64,000 nt of DNA from Rhizobium sp. R634 (GTDB taxonomy: Bacteria > Pseudomonadota > Alphaproteobacteria > Rhizobiales > Rhizobiaceae): the NCBI RefSeq assembly GCF_002211305.1, contig NZ_LOKW01000026.1:124001-188000 (forward strand), in the 5' to 3' direction. The notes below the pieces were generated by a model that was given only the letters and a program-made list of their open reading frames with translations, searched no databases and had not been told where the DNA came from. Position 1 is the first letter of the stretch. Every line of letters begins with the position of its first letter. Positions 18,301 through 26,214 of the stretch are shown piece by piece. The translations under genes and the position numbers were made by a program.

Positions 18301-18554
18301 CAGAGATCGGCAAAGAGAACCGTCACCGGCCGCCGGTCGGCATCGCCGTCCGAATTAGACTGTATCGTGACAATGTTCGGCTTCGATGCAGGTTGGACTT
18401 TGCCTGATATCGAAGCGCCGCATTTTGGGCAGAAAGCGAAATCGGGCTGGCAGGGGTAGCCGCAGGCAGCACAGGAAAGCGGTTGCCTTGCGCCGCACCG
18501 CGGACAGAAGGCAAAATCGCTCTGAATATCGAAACCGCAGCCGGCGCATTCCAT
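15309..18554 (-). CDS. zinc-ribbon / class III nucleotide cyclase / AAA ATPase / TPR signalling protein
   Basis: 1081 residues from the ATG at 18554 (a TTG 17 codons upstream is less likely). Two zinc ribbons open the protein (Cys 3, 6, 17, 20 and 28, 31, 42, 45). A class III adenylate/guanylate cyclase domain follows (about 70-250): VTVLFADLCGFT and FVGDALLALFG carry the metal-binding Asp residues, with YSVTGDTVNTAQRL. A P-loop ATPase comes next (IGEAGIGKSR, LLVIEDLHWAD as Walker B). The C-terminal 400 residues are TPR-like helices. This MalT-like layout suggests an ATP-switched platform controlling cyclase output. No transmembrane helix is visible. Confidence 0.9.
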   Translation of the reverse strand: MECAGCGFDIQSDFAFCPRCGARQPLSCAACGYPCQPDFAFCPKCGASISGKVQPASKPNIVTIQSNSDGDADRRPVTVLFADLCGFTTLSEQIDPEVMRVLQNELFEEMTQAVEAYGGFVDKFVGDALLALFGAPVAHEDDPVRALSAALDMIRRATEVGDRWHTRAGVPLRLHIGVNSGPVVTGGFGAVSTKSYSVTGDTVNTAQRLQSMAGENDILVGPLTYRLTRHAFAFDSLGAQTLRGKSGNVLVHRLTGLLEAPHRARGLESFGLQAPMIGRDAELTRLLACLDLACGGAAQLVRLIGEAGIGKSRLANEFVTIAGDTGRFAGLAIRKATCSPLGEQSYGTLAAVVRSAYGIGERDDPDRTRQLLATGFRALDLTQDDVEGLLPLFLHVLGLGDPDGTLRYIEPEQLRRQIFYAVRTVFERRLAQGPLLLVIEDLHWADAASLEVLRFMMDRLERSRLMLLAIYRPTSQTDPLNSDRVSVTVQRLGPLAAADGQKLLTAFFGESHSKLPVAMRRRILERAGGNPLFIEEFLRGLIDMGTLRNDGQRWHVAAEDTDVDIPVNLHALLLARVDRLPQEIRRLAQEAAVVGPKFDTALLRTVATDPAAIDAALDYLCDANIVEELRGPSAGQSRGYRFSQTLMHDVIYHNLLQQRRMELHRRVGQVLERQYGEAPDRPEHLAQLGHHFSLTTEKAKGAAYLMAAGDLARKAYANDDAMRLYRQALAAFADEAKAPPEQLALLERLADLCGPAGLREAALNHYQRALTIHRSKDDPIAAARILRKIGRLHLDAGRRDQAETHCAEAEAMIATIDAPVERAHVLQERGHLAFRMGDQAAAAEWATQALQCLQTLPIDATTEAGRETARAMAEALNTKGAAFARLGRRREAVQEVERSLSVAEKADLQSAACRAYSNLGVLYTIVDPATAIRICRRGLEVATRIGDLGFQARLLANLAVSCCTFTDRCAAEGVPAAEKAAEIDRALDQRDHLSVPLIVLGQIHQCHGQPKLARKYYEEALEVAKEIDEPQLLFPCYDGLATLSLEHDDMDEAERYFTLAQDVCMRHNLDPGTLVVLPFLD

Positions 18555-18854
18555 CGGACGCGTCTCACGAAACCCGATGCGTTGCGCTATTTCAGCCGCA
18601 ACCAATGGGCCTCAACGGCGACCAGCATGAACCTGCTGCTTCGCGCCCGCAAGCATTAAACGAGCGGCGGATCGAGGCCGGGGCTCGGATACCTCCTTTA
18701 CCACTCCATCCAGGCAACTTCTCTTGCTTGTTACGGCGGCTTCGCGCGCGAGGAAACTACCTGCAGCTGCAATTGTGAGAAAAAGCAATCGCATGCGGAA
18801 CAAGTCCATGCTTTCCGCGTTGTCGCTCTTCGGTGTTAAGAAGAGGAGGATTTC
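18555..18854. other. intergenic region, no supported gene
   Basis: 300 bases between the cyclase start and the 72-residue gene. A minus-strand open frame crosses it (18612-18899) but overlaps the well-supported plus-strand gene and has no ribosome site, so it was left out. The divergent promoters presumably lie here; no clear -35/-10 pair was identified. Confidence 0.4.
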
Positions 18855-19073
18855 ATGCCTACGTTCGCAGCGACGCAGGTGACGCCACCTGATGAACACG
18901 TCGTTACAGCCCGCGAGGCTCTCGAGCCGCTGTACGAAAAGCTGGAAATGCAGACGGAGTCGGCGCTTCTTGCCGCTGCCGTGGAGGCTGGGTGGCCTCC
19001 CGAAGAGGCGACGAAAGCCCTGGCGACCCTTAGGCTATATGATGCGCTGTCGACACTCGGGCGAACAAGCTGA
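18855..19073 (+). CDS. small acidic helical protein, 72 aa
   Basis: The start is strongly supported by AGGAGG 6 bases before the ATG. The product (MPTFAATQVTPPDEHVVTAR, then EALEPLYEKLEMQTESALLA) is soluble, acidic and helical. The second half, EAGWPPEEATKALATLRL, looks like a small UBA-like or HTH-like helix bundle. No homologous family comes to mind. It lies at the edge of the insertion-sequence scar that follows. Confidence 0.6.
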   Translation: MPTFAATQVTPPDEHVVTAREALEPLYEKLEMQTESALLAAAVEAGWPPEEATKALATLRLYDALSTLGRTS

Positions 19074-19264
19074 CCGCGCCATGGGTTGGGAAGACGGAGC
19101 GGTGAGGTGAGGGCGCTGCTCTTCGCCTCCGCTATCGAAAATCAGCAAGTGAGGGTGTATCGGAACAGGGTGGTTCAGCGATCGGCCTGCCTGTCGACCG
19201 CCGGTCGGTGATATCGTTGGCAACGGCCGAGAACTAGCCGCTATATTAGGAAGCTCGCGATCAT

Positions 19265-19480
19265 GCCAGTAGTTCCGACGCCCGACAGATCGTTGAGCGG
19301 TCACGACGAAGCGCGGGCAATCTCTGCCTGACAGATCTCCTTCTCATGCATCCGCGCGATGACGCGACGTTCATCCATAAGAGTGGCCCATCCCGTCCTC
19401 CTAAAATCGTGGCCATTATTCTTCTCGTTGCATTTGAAAGTAGAACCCGCCGCTTGCGCTCGGCGACAGTATCGGGACGA
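19265..19480 (-). pseudogene. remnant of an IS30-like transposase N-terminus
   Basis: In one minus-strand frame the text MDERRVIARMHEKEICQAEI followed by ARA is seen. After a one-frame change near 19307 it continues LRRDRSTICRASELLA. Together this has the shape of the N-terminal helix-turn-helix of IS30-family transposases (ER..IA..H..G.S..EIARALGR..STI.REL). There is no room for the catalytic DDE domain before the next features, so it is a truncated, frameshifted fragment. The assignment is by pattern only. Confidence 0.45.
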
Positions 19481-19559
19481 TGAAGGATGTTGAGTTCCGG
19501 GTTGAAGCGGCGACCGTGACGCCGGCGGCATGCCGCGATCTGCGTCTCGCACGCCGCTC

Positions 19560-19677
19560 TGGCAGGTGCCGCCACAGTGCGGCTGAGATCGAGCACCTCA
19601 GCCGCCTGGACGACGCTCAGGCGTCGATCACGGATCTTCTGAACAACTTCGAGGCGATGCAATTCTTTCTGCGACAT
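19560..19677 (-). pseudogene. remnant of an ISNCY-type transposase N-terminus
   Basis: From the ATG at 19677 the minus strand reads MSQKELHRLEVVQKIRDRRL then SVVQAAEVLDLSRT. This is the characteristic beginning of ISNCY-group transposases (MSQKEL.RLEV....... .LS..QAAELLGLSRRQ). The homology stops after about 35 residues where the frame breaks. The element's catalytic part is missing, so this is a dead fragment. Confidence 0.6.
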
Positions 19678-19787
19678 GGTGATCAAACAGGACAGCACGA
19701 CTCCGACCGCTCATGGTCTCGACCAGGCTGAAGGTCGTCATCCTTGCTCCCAACGTTGGCATTGACCAGCACGTCGAGAGGCGAGAC

Positions 19788-19819
19788 TGTCGCATCTCTA
19801 ACTGGCCCAACTGTCGCAT
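19788..19819. repeat. tandem TGTCGCAT repeats, likely end of the ISNCY-type element
   Basis: TGTCGCAT occurs at 19788-19795 and again at 19812-19819, 24 bases apart, about 110 bases upstream of the transposase fragment start. Spaced copies of such octamers are typical of the terminal regions of this kind of element. The other end was not found, in line with truncation. Confidence 0.5.
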
Positions 19820-19990
19820 TACTAAATAGCCGCTACAACAGAATATCGCATAAGATAGATTATGGAACATTAATGCGCGCTCGGATACGCGAGTGTTTAC
19901 AGCATCCTGCCCTGAATTGGCCGGCCAAACGTGCCGAATTCTTTCCGGTTGCCATGCGCATCGCACACGACGTTCGATGCACACGACCTG
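19820..19990. other. intergenic scar, nothing recognised
   Basis: About 170 bases between the IS end and the next gene. Open frames cross it on both strands but none has a ribosome site or a recognisable product. Confidence 0.3.
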
Positions 19991-20356
19991 TCACCGCCGT
20001 CTGGCATCCGAGATATGCCCCGCCAAGCCGGCAAGCACGACGCCGAGCGGAAGGCTTCGGATGATCCTGGCTGCAACGAAGGCAGCGCCTGTTGCCAGCG
20101 CAAGCTTTGCCCAGGGATAGTCTCCCAGCTGGACGTGAGCGTTTGCATCGATCGACGTCGCCTTGGCTTTCAGCGCTGCTTCCGCATCTTCGCGCAGCAT
20201 GCCGATGCGGGCGCGCAGCAGCCTTACCTCGTGCCGCAGAGCAGCCAGGCTTTCGTCGGCGTTGTCGCTCGCGGCATCGGCAAAAGGCGGCTCGCCTTCG
20301 GCGATCAGTTCATCGGGATCAGGCGGAAAGCCGTGGCGGTTGATGGATGATTGCAT
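19991..20356 (-). CDS. small membrane-anchored protein of ElaB/DUF883-like character
   Basis: 121 residues from the ATG at 20356 (GAGGAT upstream); an upstream in-frame start is less likely. The N-terminal part is acidic. The middle is a helical, possibly coiled-coil stretch (SLAALRHEVRLLRARIGMLR then EDAEAALKAKA). The C-terminus has one hydrophobic helix (AKLALATGAAFVAARIIRSL then PLGVVLAGLAG). This soluble coil plus tail anchor resembles ElaB/YqjD-type stress proteins. It precedes IS debris and follows another stress-type gene on the same strand. Confidence 0.65.
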   Translation of the reverse strand: MQSSINRHGFPPDPDELIAEGEPPFADAASDNADESLAALRHEVRLLRARIGMLREDAEAALKAKATSIDANAHVQLGDYPWAKLALATGAAFVAARIIRSLPLGVVLAGLAGHISDARRR

Positions 20357-20421
20357 GGACGTATCCTCGAATGCGAGCAGGACGAATTGAGGCCCCGCAT
20401 TACCGCACGGCCTCGTGAACA

Positions 20422-21081
20422 TTAGTGATCGCGCCGGAAACCCTGGCTCTGCTGCGATCCGCCTTGTGACTGGCTCTGCGACTGCCGGTCGGCATCGGTC
20501 GAAGGCGCCGGGCCGGTAAAGGTATAGGCACGCACCTTGGCGCTTCCATGCGTGGTATCGCGCGTGGCGATCGGACGCGGATCGTCGAATGCGCTCTCCG
20601 ATACGGCGAGATTTTCCGAGGCTTTCCCGCCATGGGCCGACCCGGCATAGCCGGTATTCGAGGCACCCTGGAATGCGCCTTCGGACGACCAGAGATCCGC
20701 CCGCTCATCCATGTCGATGCTGCCTTCGTCGTCCAGGATATCGTGGACGGTCTCATAGAGCGCGTCATCGATATCATTGACCTGGACGAGGAAGCCGCCT
20801 CGCCGCAGCCCTTCGGCATAGACCGCGCGATCCTCTTCGGGAAAGAAGAAATCTGCCAGCGCGTCAAAGAAGCCGCTGCGGTCGTCGCTCATCGTGCCGG
20901 CATTTTTTCCGTCGGCCTCATATCCCGGCAGCAGCCGTATTCGTGCGACCGGCACGCCGGCGTCTTCAAGACGTGAAACGGCGGACTCGGCTTCTGACCG
21001 GCTATCGAAAAACGCGGCAAGGCTGCTGCCGCCCGTCGGACCTGAAAAGGCCGGATTGGTATCGTTGTAAATGCTGCTCAC
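20422..21081 (-). CDS. general-stress-protein-17M-like (YflT-type) domain protein
   Basis: 219 residues from a GTG at 21081, chosen because AGGAGA lies just upstream; the open frame extends 52 codons further without a ribosome site. The N-terminal region (SLAAFFDSRSEAESAVSRLE then DAGVPVARIRLLPGY) is the pattern of the heat-induced/general-stress YflT-like domain. A second similar unit (VYAEGLRRGGFLVQVNDIDD) follows. The tail is Ser/Gln-rich and low complexity (QSQSQSQGGSQQSQ). Probably a cytoplasmic stress protein; molecular role unknown. Confidence 0.7.
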   Translation of the reverse strand: MSSIYNDTNPAFSGPTGGSSLAAFFDSRSEAESAVSRLEDAGVPVARIRLLPGYEADGKNAGTMSDDRSGFFDALADFFFPEEDRAVYAEGLRRGGFLVQVNDIDDALYETVHDILDDEGSIDMDERADLWSSEGAFQGASNTGYAGSAHGGKASENLAVSESAFDDPRPIATRDTTHGSAKVRAYTFTGPAPSTDADRQSQSQSQGGSQQSQGFRRDH

Positions 21082-21333
21082 GGGACTCTCCTCTCGATGT
21101 GCAGATCCAGCCGCAATAGACGTCTGGCTTCCTGACTCGAAAAACCGGCGGATGCGGTGAATGTTCCACGGAAGGACGAGCGAGCAGCCGCCCTCGCCTG
21201 CGGTTCCATAACTTGGCCATTCTGCTTCGGATACCAAGTCTCGTGGATTGCGCTGCCCGATGCGGGCCGTCAGCGGTTGACGTCAAACCTTCGAGGCGCT
21301 AGCACGCTTTCAACGTATCGGGGATAATTCATC

Positions 21334-21939
21334 ATGGATTTCTTTTCGGCAGCCGCTATGACGGCTTTGCTGCAGGTCATTGCTATCGACCTCGTTCTCG
21401 CCGGCGACAACGCCGTGGTCATCGGTCTCGCCGCTGCGGGCCTTGAAGCTACACAGCGCCGCAAGGCGATCATCGTCGGCATCCTGGCCGCGACTGTTCT
21501 GCGCATCCTCTTCGCCAGCGTCGCGGTATATCTGCTGGCAATCGTCGGTCTGCTGCTGGCCGGCGGCCTGCTGCTCCTGTGGGTCTGCTGGAAGATGTGG
21601 CGTGAGCTTCGCGCCGGCCATGGCGAGCATCACGAATCGGCGGGCGCCCAGGGCGCGCCGAAAAAGACCTTCTTCCAGGCTGCCACCCAGATCGTTATCG
21701 CAGACGTTTCGATGTCGCTCGACAACGTGCTCGCCGTTGCCGGCGCAGCACGCGAACATCCGAGCGTTCTGATCATCGGTCTCGGACTGTCGATCGCGCT
21801 GATGGGCCTTGCTGCAAACCTGATCGCACGGTTGCTCAACAACCACCGCTGGATCGCCTATGTCGGCCTGCTGATCATCCTCTACGTCTCGCTCGACATG
21901 ATCTATCGCGGCGCTGTCGAGATTATGCCGTACGTGTAA
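21334..21939 (+). CDS. TerC-family integral membrane protein (YjbE/YkoY-like)
   Basis: 201 residues with seven hydrophobic helices. TerC signatures include IDLVLAGDNAVVIGLAAAG near the N-terminus and its inverted repeat ADVSMSLDNVLAVAGAA near residue 130, each with the conserved Asp/Asn in the membrane. TerC-type proteins are linked to manganese export and metal stress, and to metallation of exoenzymes in other bacteria. GGGGA precedes the ATG. Many relatives are controlled by a yybP-ykoY riboswitch; I looked in the 250 bases upstream and could not find its conserved core. Confidence 0.9.
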   Translation: MDFFSAAAMTALLQVIAIDLVLAGDNAVVIGLAAAGLEATQRRKAIIVGILAATVLRILFASVAVYLLAIVGLLLAGGLLLLWVCWKMWRELRAGHGEHHESAGAQGAPKKTFFQAATQIVIADVSMSLDNVLAVAGAAREHPSVLIIGLGLSIALMGLAANLIARLLNNHRWIAYVGLLIILYVSLDMIYRGAVEIMPYV

Positions 21940-21965
21940 TAAAACGAGCCGGCGTGCATGACGCT

Positions 21966-21983
21966 ACGGGGCTGACGCCCCGT
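21966..21983. terminator. hairpin between convergent terC-like and MBL genes
   Basis: ACGGGGC (21966-21972) pairs with GCCCCGT (21977-21983) over TGAC. There is no T-run, so termination by this hairpin alone is uncertain. Confidence 0.35.
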
Positions 21984-22025
21984 GCGTGGTGCAACGGGCC
22001 GATGCCTGTACGCGATGTCGTAGGT

Positions 22026-22850
22026 TCAGCCCTCGGTCCTGAACTCGGTCTCGAAGCTCATCTGGTCATAGGCCGGAACCACATGGTCCGGCGTCTGCGC
22101 CATCACCGCGTCGTAGTCGAGCGGCGTGTGCATATGCGTAAGGATCGCCCGTTTCGGCTTCAGCCGGCCGATCCAGTCGAGCGACTGTTCCAGCGACAGA
22201 TGGCTGGGGTGATAAGTGTACTGCAGCGCGTCGATGATCAGCACGTCGAGATTTTGAAGCTTCTCGACGGTCTGCGGCGGGAAATCGCTGATATCGCTGC
22301 AATAAGCGACATCGCCGATCCGGAAACCGAGCGAATGAATATCCCCGTGCTGCTGAATGTGGGGATGAAATTTTATCCGGCCGCCCGGACCGCGGATTTC
22401 GACGGGTTCATCGAGGTTTTCGATGACGATGGGCAGCGCGATCGGCGGATAGTTGCTGCCGGGCGGCGTTTCCAGGCAATAGCCGAAGGCATCTCGCAGC
22501 CTGTCCATCGTAAACTGGTCGGCAAAGATTGGCACGCGGCGGCGCGTATTGTGGAAATAGCCGCGCAGATCGTCGATGCCGTGGATATGATCGGCATGCG
22601 GATGGCTGTAGAGCACGGCATCGACATGGTCGGCCCCTGCCCTGATCATCTGCTCGCGAAAATCCGGCCCCGTATCGATGACGACGGTTGTCACACCACC
22701 ATCAGGCCCGATTTGTTGCACCATGAACGAGGCGCGTGTGCGCCGGTTCTTTGGATTGTCGGGATTGCAGGCGCCCCAGTCGCCGGTAATGCGCGGGACG
22801 CCCGGTGACGACGAACAGCCGAGGATGGTGAAACGCCGCCGATAGAGCAC
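22026..22850 (-). CDS. MBL-fold metal-dependent hydrolase (PhnP-like)
   Basis: 274 residues from a GTG at 22850, three bases after the tatD stop. The metallo-beta-lactamase metal motif is SHPHADHIHGIDDLR (H-x-H-x-D-H), followed by an HMHTPLDYD-type C-terminal His. The N-terminus TILGCSSSPGVPRITGDWGA matches the PhnP subgroup, whose best-known member is a cyclic phosphodiesterase. In Rhizobiales this gene is regularly third after metG and tatD; the cellular substrate there is not established. Confidence 0.87.
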   Translation of the reverse strand: MLYRRRFTILGCSSSPGVPRITGDWGACNPDNPKNRRTRASFMVQQIGPDGGVTTVVIDTGPDFREQMIRAGADHVDAVLYSHPHADHIHGIDDLRGYFHNTRRRVPIFADQFTMDRLRDAFGYCLETPPGSNYPPIALPIVIENLDEPVEIRGPGGRIKFHPHIQQHGDIHSLGFRIGDVAYCSDISDFPPQTVEKLQNLDVLIIDALQYTYHPSHLSLEQSLDWIGRLKPKRAILTHMHTPLDYDAVMAQTPDHVVPAYDQMSFETEFRTEG

Positions 22851-22853
22851 GCG

Positions 22854-23636
22854 CTAGATCCTCGGCATCTTCAAGAATAAGCGGAAAGCGTTTTCCGTCG
22901 TGATCCGCGCGACGTCGGCATAGGAAAGGCCGATCGTATCGGCGAGCACTTCGGCCGTGTTCACCACATAGGACGGCTCGTTGCGCTTGCCGCGCCAGCG
23001 CTTCGGCGCGAGATAGGGCGCATCGGTCTCCACCAGCAGCCGCTCATGCGGGATGGTCTTGGCGATATCGCGCAGCTCTTCCGATTTCGGGAAGGTCAGG
23101 ATGCCCGAGAAAGAAATATAACCGCCGAGTTCGACGCCTGTCCTCGCCAGTTCGGGGCCAGCCGAGAAGCAGTGCAGGATGAAGGGAAAGGCCCCCTTCC
23201 CTGTCTCCTCGACCAGGATGTCGGCCATGTCTTCGTCGGCGCTGCGGCTGTGGATGACGAGCGGAAGCTGCGTCTGCCGGGCGGCGGCAATATGCCGGCG
23301 AAAGCCGGTCTGCTGGTCCTCGGGCTTCTGCGTATCGTAGAAATAATCGAGGCCCGCCTCGCCGATCGCAACCACCTTTTCATGAGCATTGGCGAGGCGC
23401 ACTAGGTCGTCCGTCTGGATGTCCAGCTCGTCGCCGGCATTGTTCGGATGCGTTCCGACCGAGCAGAAGACGGAAGGATATTTTTCGGTGATGGCGAGCA
23501 GCCCGTCGAGCTTGCGCACCCGCGTGCAGATCGTCACCATCTGTTTAACCCCGGCCTGATGGGCGCGCGCGACGATCTCGTCGCGCTCCGCCTCGAAGTC
23601 GGCGAAATCAAGATGGCAGTGCGTATCGATCAGCAC
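22854..23636 (-). CDS. tatD: TatD-family metal-dependent hydrolase/deoxyribonuclease
   Basis: 260 residues from a GTG at 23636. The open frame continues 45 codons upstream, but only inside metG. The start with VLIDTHCHLDF (H-x-H metal ligands) and the GGAGG in the metG tail support the GTG. Other TatD motifs: SVGTHPNNAG, IGEAGLDYFYD, VIHSRSADED, ILHCFSAG and ETDAPYLAP. TatD enzymes are 3'-5' exonucleases acting on damaged DNA or RNA. Four bases separate it from metG, so translation is likely coupled. Confidence 0.92.
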   Translation of the reverse strand: MLIDTHCHLDFADFEAERDEIVARAHQAGVKQMVTICTRVRKLDGLLAITEKYPSVFCSVGTHPNNAGDELDIQTDDLVRLANAHEKVVAIGEAGLDYFYDTQKPEDQQTGFRRHIAAARQTQLPLVIHSRSADEDMADILVEETGKGAFPFILHCFSAGPELARTGVELGGYISFSGILTFPKSEELRDIAKTIPHERLLVETDAPYLAPKRWRGKRNEPSYVVNTAEVLADTIGLSYADVARITTENAFRLFLKMPRI

Positions 23637-23640
23637 GGAT

Positions 23641-25191
23641 TCAGGCCTCCGGAGCGACATAGCGCGGGAAGACCGGCGCCGGTGCTTCGAGCGCGGTCCC
23701 GGCAACGAGGCGGCCCGCTTCGCCGAGCGCGGCAAAGTCACGCTTGTCATCAGGCGCTGCCACGAGATCAAGCAGCTTGCCCGCCGATTCCGGCATGAAG
23801 GGCTGCAGCAAGATCGCGATCTGGCGCACGACCTCGGCCGTGACGTAAAGCACCGTGCCCATGCGCGCCGGATCGGTCTTCTTCAGCGCCCACGGCGCCT
23901 GGCCGGCGAAGTAGCGGTCGGCCTCCGAAACGACAGCGATGATCGAGGCGAGCGCCCGGTGGATGAGCTGCTTGCTCATATCCTCGCGCGTCGAGGCATG
24001 CAGCGCGTCGGCCTGCGCCAGCATTGCCTTGTCCTCGTCGGTCAGCGGCCCGCATTCCGGGATCTTGCCGTCGCAATTCTTGACGATCATCGACAGCGAG
24101 CGGCTGGCGAGGTTGCCGATGCCGTTGGCGAGATCGGAATTGATGCGCGTGCCGATCGCCTCTTCGCTGTAGCTTCCGTCCTGACCGAAGGAAACTTCGC
24201 GCAGGAAGAAATAGCGCACCTGGTCGAGGCCGAAATGGTTCACGAGATTGACGGGATCGACGACGTTGCCGAGCGACTTCGACATCTTCTCGCCCTTGTT
24301 GAGCAGGAAGCCGTGGGCAAAGACGCGCTTCGGCAGCGGCAGCTTCGCCGACATCAGGAAGGCAGGCCAGTAGACCGCGTGGAAGCGGATGATGTCCTTG
24401 CCGATGATGTGGACATCAGCCGGCCAGTATTTCGCCCTGGGACCGTTCCTGTCCTCGATGTAGCCCGTCGCGGTGATGTAGTTGGTGAGCGCGTCGACCC
24501 AGACATACATGACATGGGCCGGATCGTTCGGCACCTTGATGCCCCAGTCGAAGGTGGTGCGCGAGACCGAGAGATCCTTGAGGCCTGATTTGACGAAGGA
24601 GATCACCTCGTTGCGGCGTTCGGCCGGACCGATGAAGTCGGGATTCTCTTCGTAGTGCTTCAGCAGCTTGTCCTGGTATTCGGAAAGCTTGAAGAAGTAG
24701 CTTGCCTCTTCCACCCATTCGACAGGCGTGCCCTGCGGCCCGTAGCGCACGCCGTCAGCGCGCAGCTCCGTTTCGTTTTCCTGGTAATAGGCCTCGTCGC
24801 GCACCGAATACCAGCCGGCATAGCTGTCCTTGTAGATGTCGCCGCTATCGGCCATCAGGTTCCAGATGTTGCGCGACGTCTCGTGATGACGCTCCTGCGT
24901 GGTGCGGATGAAGTCATCGTTCGAAGCGTTGAGCAGCTTCGCCATTGCCTGGAATTCGCCGGAGTTGCGATCGGCGAGCGCCTGAGGCGTTATTCCCTCT
25001 GCGCGTGCGGTCTGCTGCATCTTCTGGCCATGTTCGTCGGTGCCGGTCAGGAAAAACACGTCCCGGCCGTCCAGGCGCTGGTAGCGCGCCATCGCATCTG
25101 TCGCGATCAGCTCATAGGCATGGCCGATATGCGGCTTGCCGTTGGGATAGGAAATCGCGGTGGTGATGTAGAAAGGTGTCTTGTCTGTCAT
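23641..25191 (-). CDS. metG: methionyl-tRNA synthetase
   Basis: 516 residues from the ATG at 25191. Class I synthetase motifs: the HIGH box as PHIGHAYE (about residue 22), the KMSKS loop as GEKMSKSLGN, plus FFLTGTDEHGQKM and the WVDALTNYITATG active-site stretch. The length and the lack of a C-terminal EMAP domain fit the short alphaproteobacterial MetRS. It charges tRNA-Met in the cytoplasm. It is part of the tmk-holB / metG-tatD-MBL neighbourhood but is transcribed separately from tmk-holB because the TauE-like gene intervenes. Confidence 0.97.
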   Translation of the reverse strand: MTDKTPFYITTAISYPNGKPHIGHAYELIATDAMARYQRLDGRDVFFLTGTDEHGQKMQQTARAEGITPQALADRNSGEFQAMAKLLNASNDDFIRTTQERHHETSRNIWNLMADSGDIYKDSYAGWYSVRDEAYYQENETELRADGVRYGPQGTPVEWVEEASYFFKLSEYQDKLLKHYEENPDFIGPAERRNEVISFVKSGLKDLSVSRTTFDWGIKVPNDPAHVMYVWVDALTNYITATGYIEDRNGPRAKYWPADVHIIGKDIIRFHAVYWPAFLMSAKLPLPKRVFAHGFLLNKGEKMSKSLGNVVDPVNLVNHFGLDQVRYFFLREVSFGQDGSYSEEAIGTRINSDLANGIGNLASRSLSMIVKNCDGKIPECGPLTDEDKAMLAQADALHASTREDMSKQLIHRALASIIAVVSEADRYFAGQAPWALKKTDPARMGTVLYVTAEVVRQIAILLQPFMPESAGKLLDLVAAPDDKRDFAALGEAGRLVAGTALEAPAPVFPRYVAPEA

Positions 25192-25200
25192 GGCGGCCAA

Positions 25201-25425
25201 TGTCCGGCTTACTCTATATAAATGGTCAGCCGCTCTTAGCGCATGTCACCGTCAAGCGAAACCTCAACTTTCCAGTCGTCGATGATTTCCGAGACTTGGG
25301 GAGCGTGAACTTGACTCAGCTTCTCACGCAATCTACCCGTTTTGGAAAAGAGGGCGGGACAAGAACGCAGTGCCAGTTTTCATCTACCGGAATCGCCGTG
25401 GGCGTGCGCCGTCGGAGACGCTTGA
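25201..25425. other. divergent intergenic region metG / TauE-like gene
   Basis: 225 bases between the two divergent starts. TATATAAAT at 25216-25224 is a possible -10 zone for metG. No RNA element was recognised. Confidence 0.3.
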
Positions 25426-26214
25426 TTGACTTTCGAGCCTCTCTATTCGCTTTCGGGCCTGGTTGTGGGGGCCCTTGTCGGCATTACCGGCGTTGGCGGC
25501 GGCTCGCTGATGACGCCGCTGCTGGTGCTCCTCTTCGGCGTCCATCCCGCCACCGCCGTCGGCACCGATCTTCTCTATGCGGCGATCACCAAGACGGCCG
25601 GCACGGCCGTTCACGGCATGCACGGGCGCGTCAACTGGAAGATCGTCGGCGGCCTTGCCGCCGGCAGCGTGCCCGCCGCCCTGCTGATGCTCTGGCTGCT
25701 GGCCGGCGTCGACCGCAAGAGCATCGGCGTGACGAACACGATCACCACCGCGCTCGGCTGGCTTCTCGTCATGACCGCGATCATGCTGGTCTTCCGAGGC
25801 CCGATACTCGAAATGGCGCGTCGCGCCATCGGTGACCGCACGCCGCCAAAGCCGGCGACTATCGTCGCCTTCACCGTCGTCCTCGGGTTCCTTCTCGGCG
25901 TCCTCGTCACCTTGACCTCGGTCGGCGCAGGCGCGCTCGGCGTGACCATCCTGCTGGTCCTCTATCCCAGGCTCGATGTGCGCGAGATCGTCGGCTCCGA
26001 TATCGTCCACGCCGTGCCGCTGACCCTGATCGGCGGCATGGGTTACTGGTTCATCGGCGAGATAGACTGGTCGATGCTGTTTGCCCTGCTCATCGGCTCG
26101 ATTCCCGGCATCATCGCCGGAAGCCTTCTGGCGCCGAAGCTGCACGAACGCACCATCCGTATCGTCCTTGCCGTGACGCTGGCAGTCGTCGCATCGAAGC
26201 TGTTGATCGGCTGA
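25426..26214 (+). CDS. TauE/SafE (TSUP) family anion exporter
   Basis: 262 residues from a TTG at 25426, with GGAG 9 bases upstream; no ATG is available before the first helix, so the TTG is the best start. Eight hydrophobic helices; the family repeat motif GALVGITGVGGGSLMTPLLV is in the first helix pair and LGVLVTLTSVGAGALGVTIL in the second half. TSUP proteins export sulfite, sulfonates or related anions. The substrate here is unknown. Its stop codon directly abuts the stop codon of convergent holB with no intergenic base. Confidence 0.9.
   Translation: MTFEPLYSLSGLVVGALVGITGVGGGSLMTPLLVLLFGVHPATAVGTDLLYAAITKTAGTAVHGMHGRVNWKIVGGLAAGSVPAALLMLWLLAGVDRKSIGVTNTITTALGWLLVMTAIMLVFRGPILEMARRAIGDRTPPKPATIVAFTVVLGFLLGVLVTLTSVGAGALGVTILLVLYPRLDVREIVGSDIVHAVPLTLIGGMGYWFIGEIDWSMLFALLIGSIPGIIAGSLLAPKLHERTIRIVLAVTLAVVASKLLIG

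Noticed and set aside
18612..18899. 95-codon minus-strand frame upstream of the large cyclase gene
   Set aside because: Overlaps the well-supported 72-residue gene, no ribosome site, no motif; it contains one hydrophobic stretch only.
21085..21333. Possible yybP-ykoY (manganese) riboswitch before the TerC-like gene
   Set aside because: The family is often under that riboswitch, so I looked for its conserved core and did not find a convincing match. A covariance-model search would decide.
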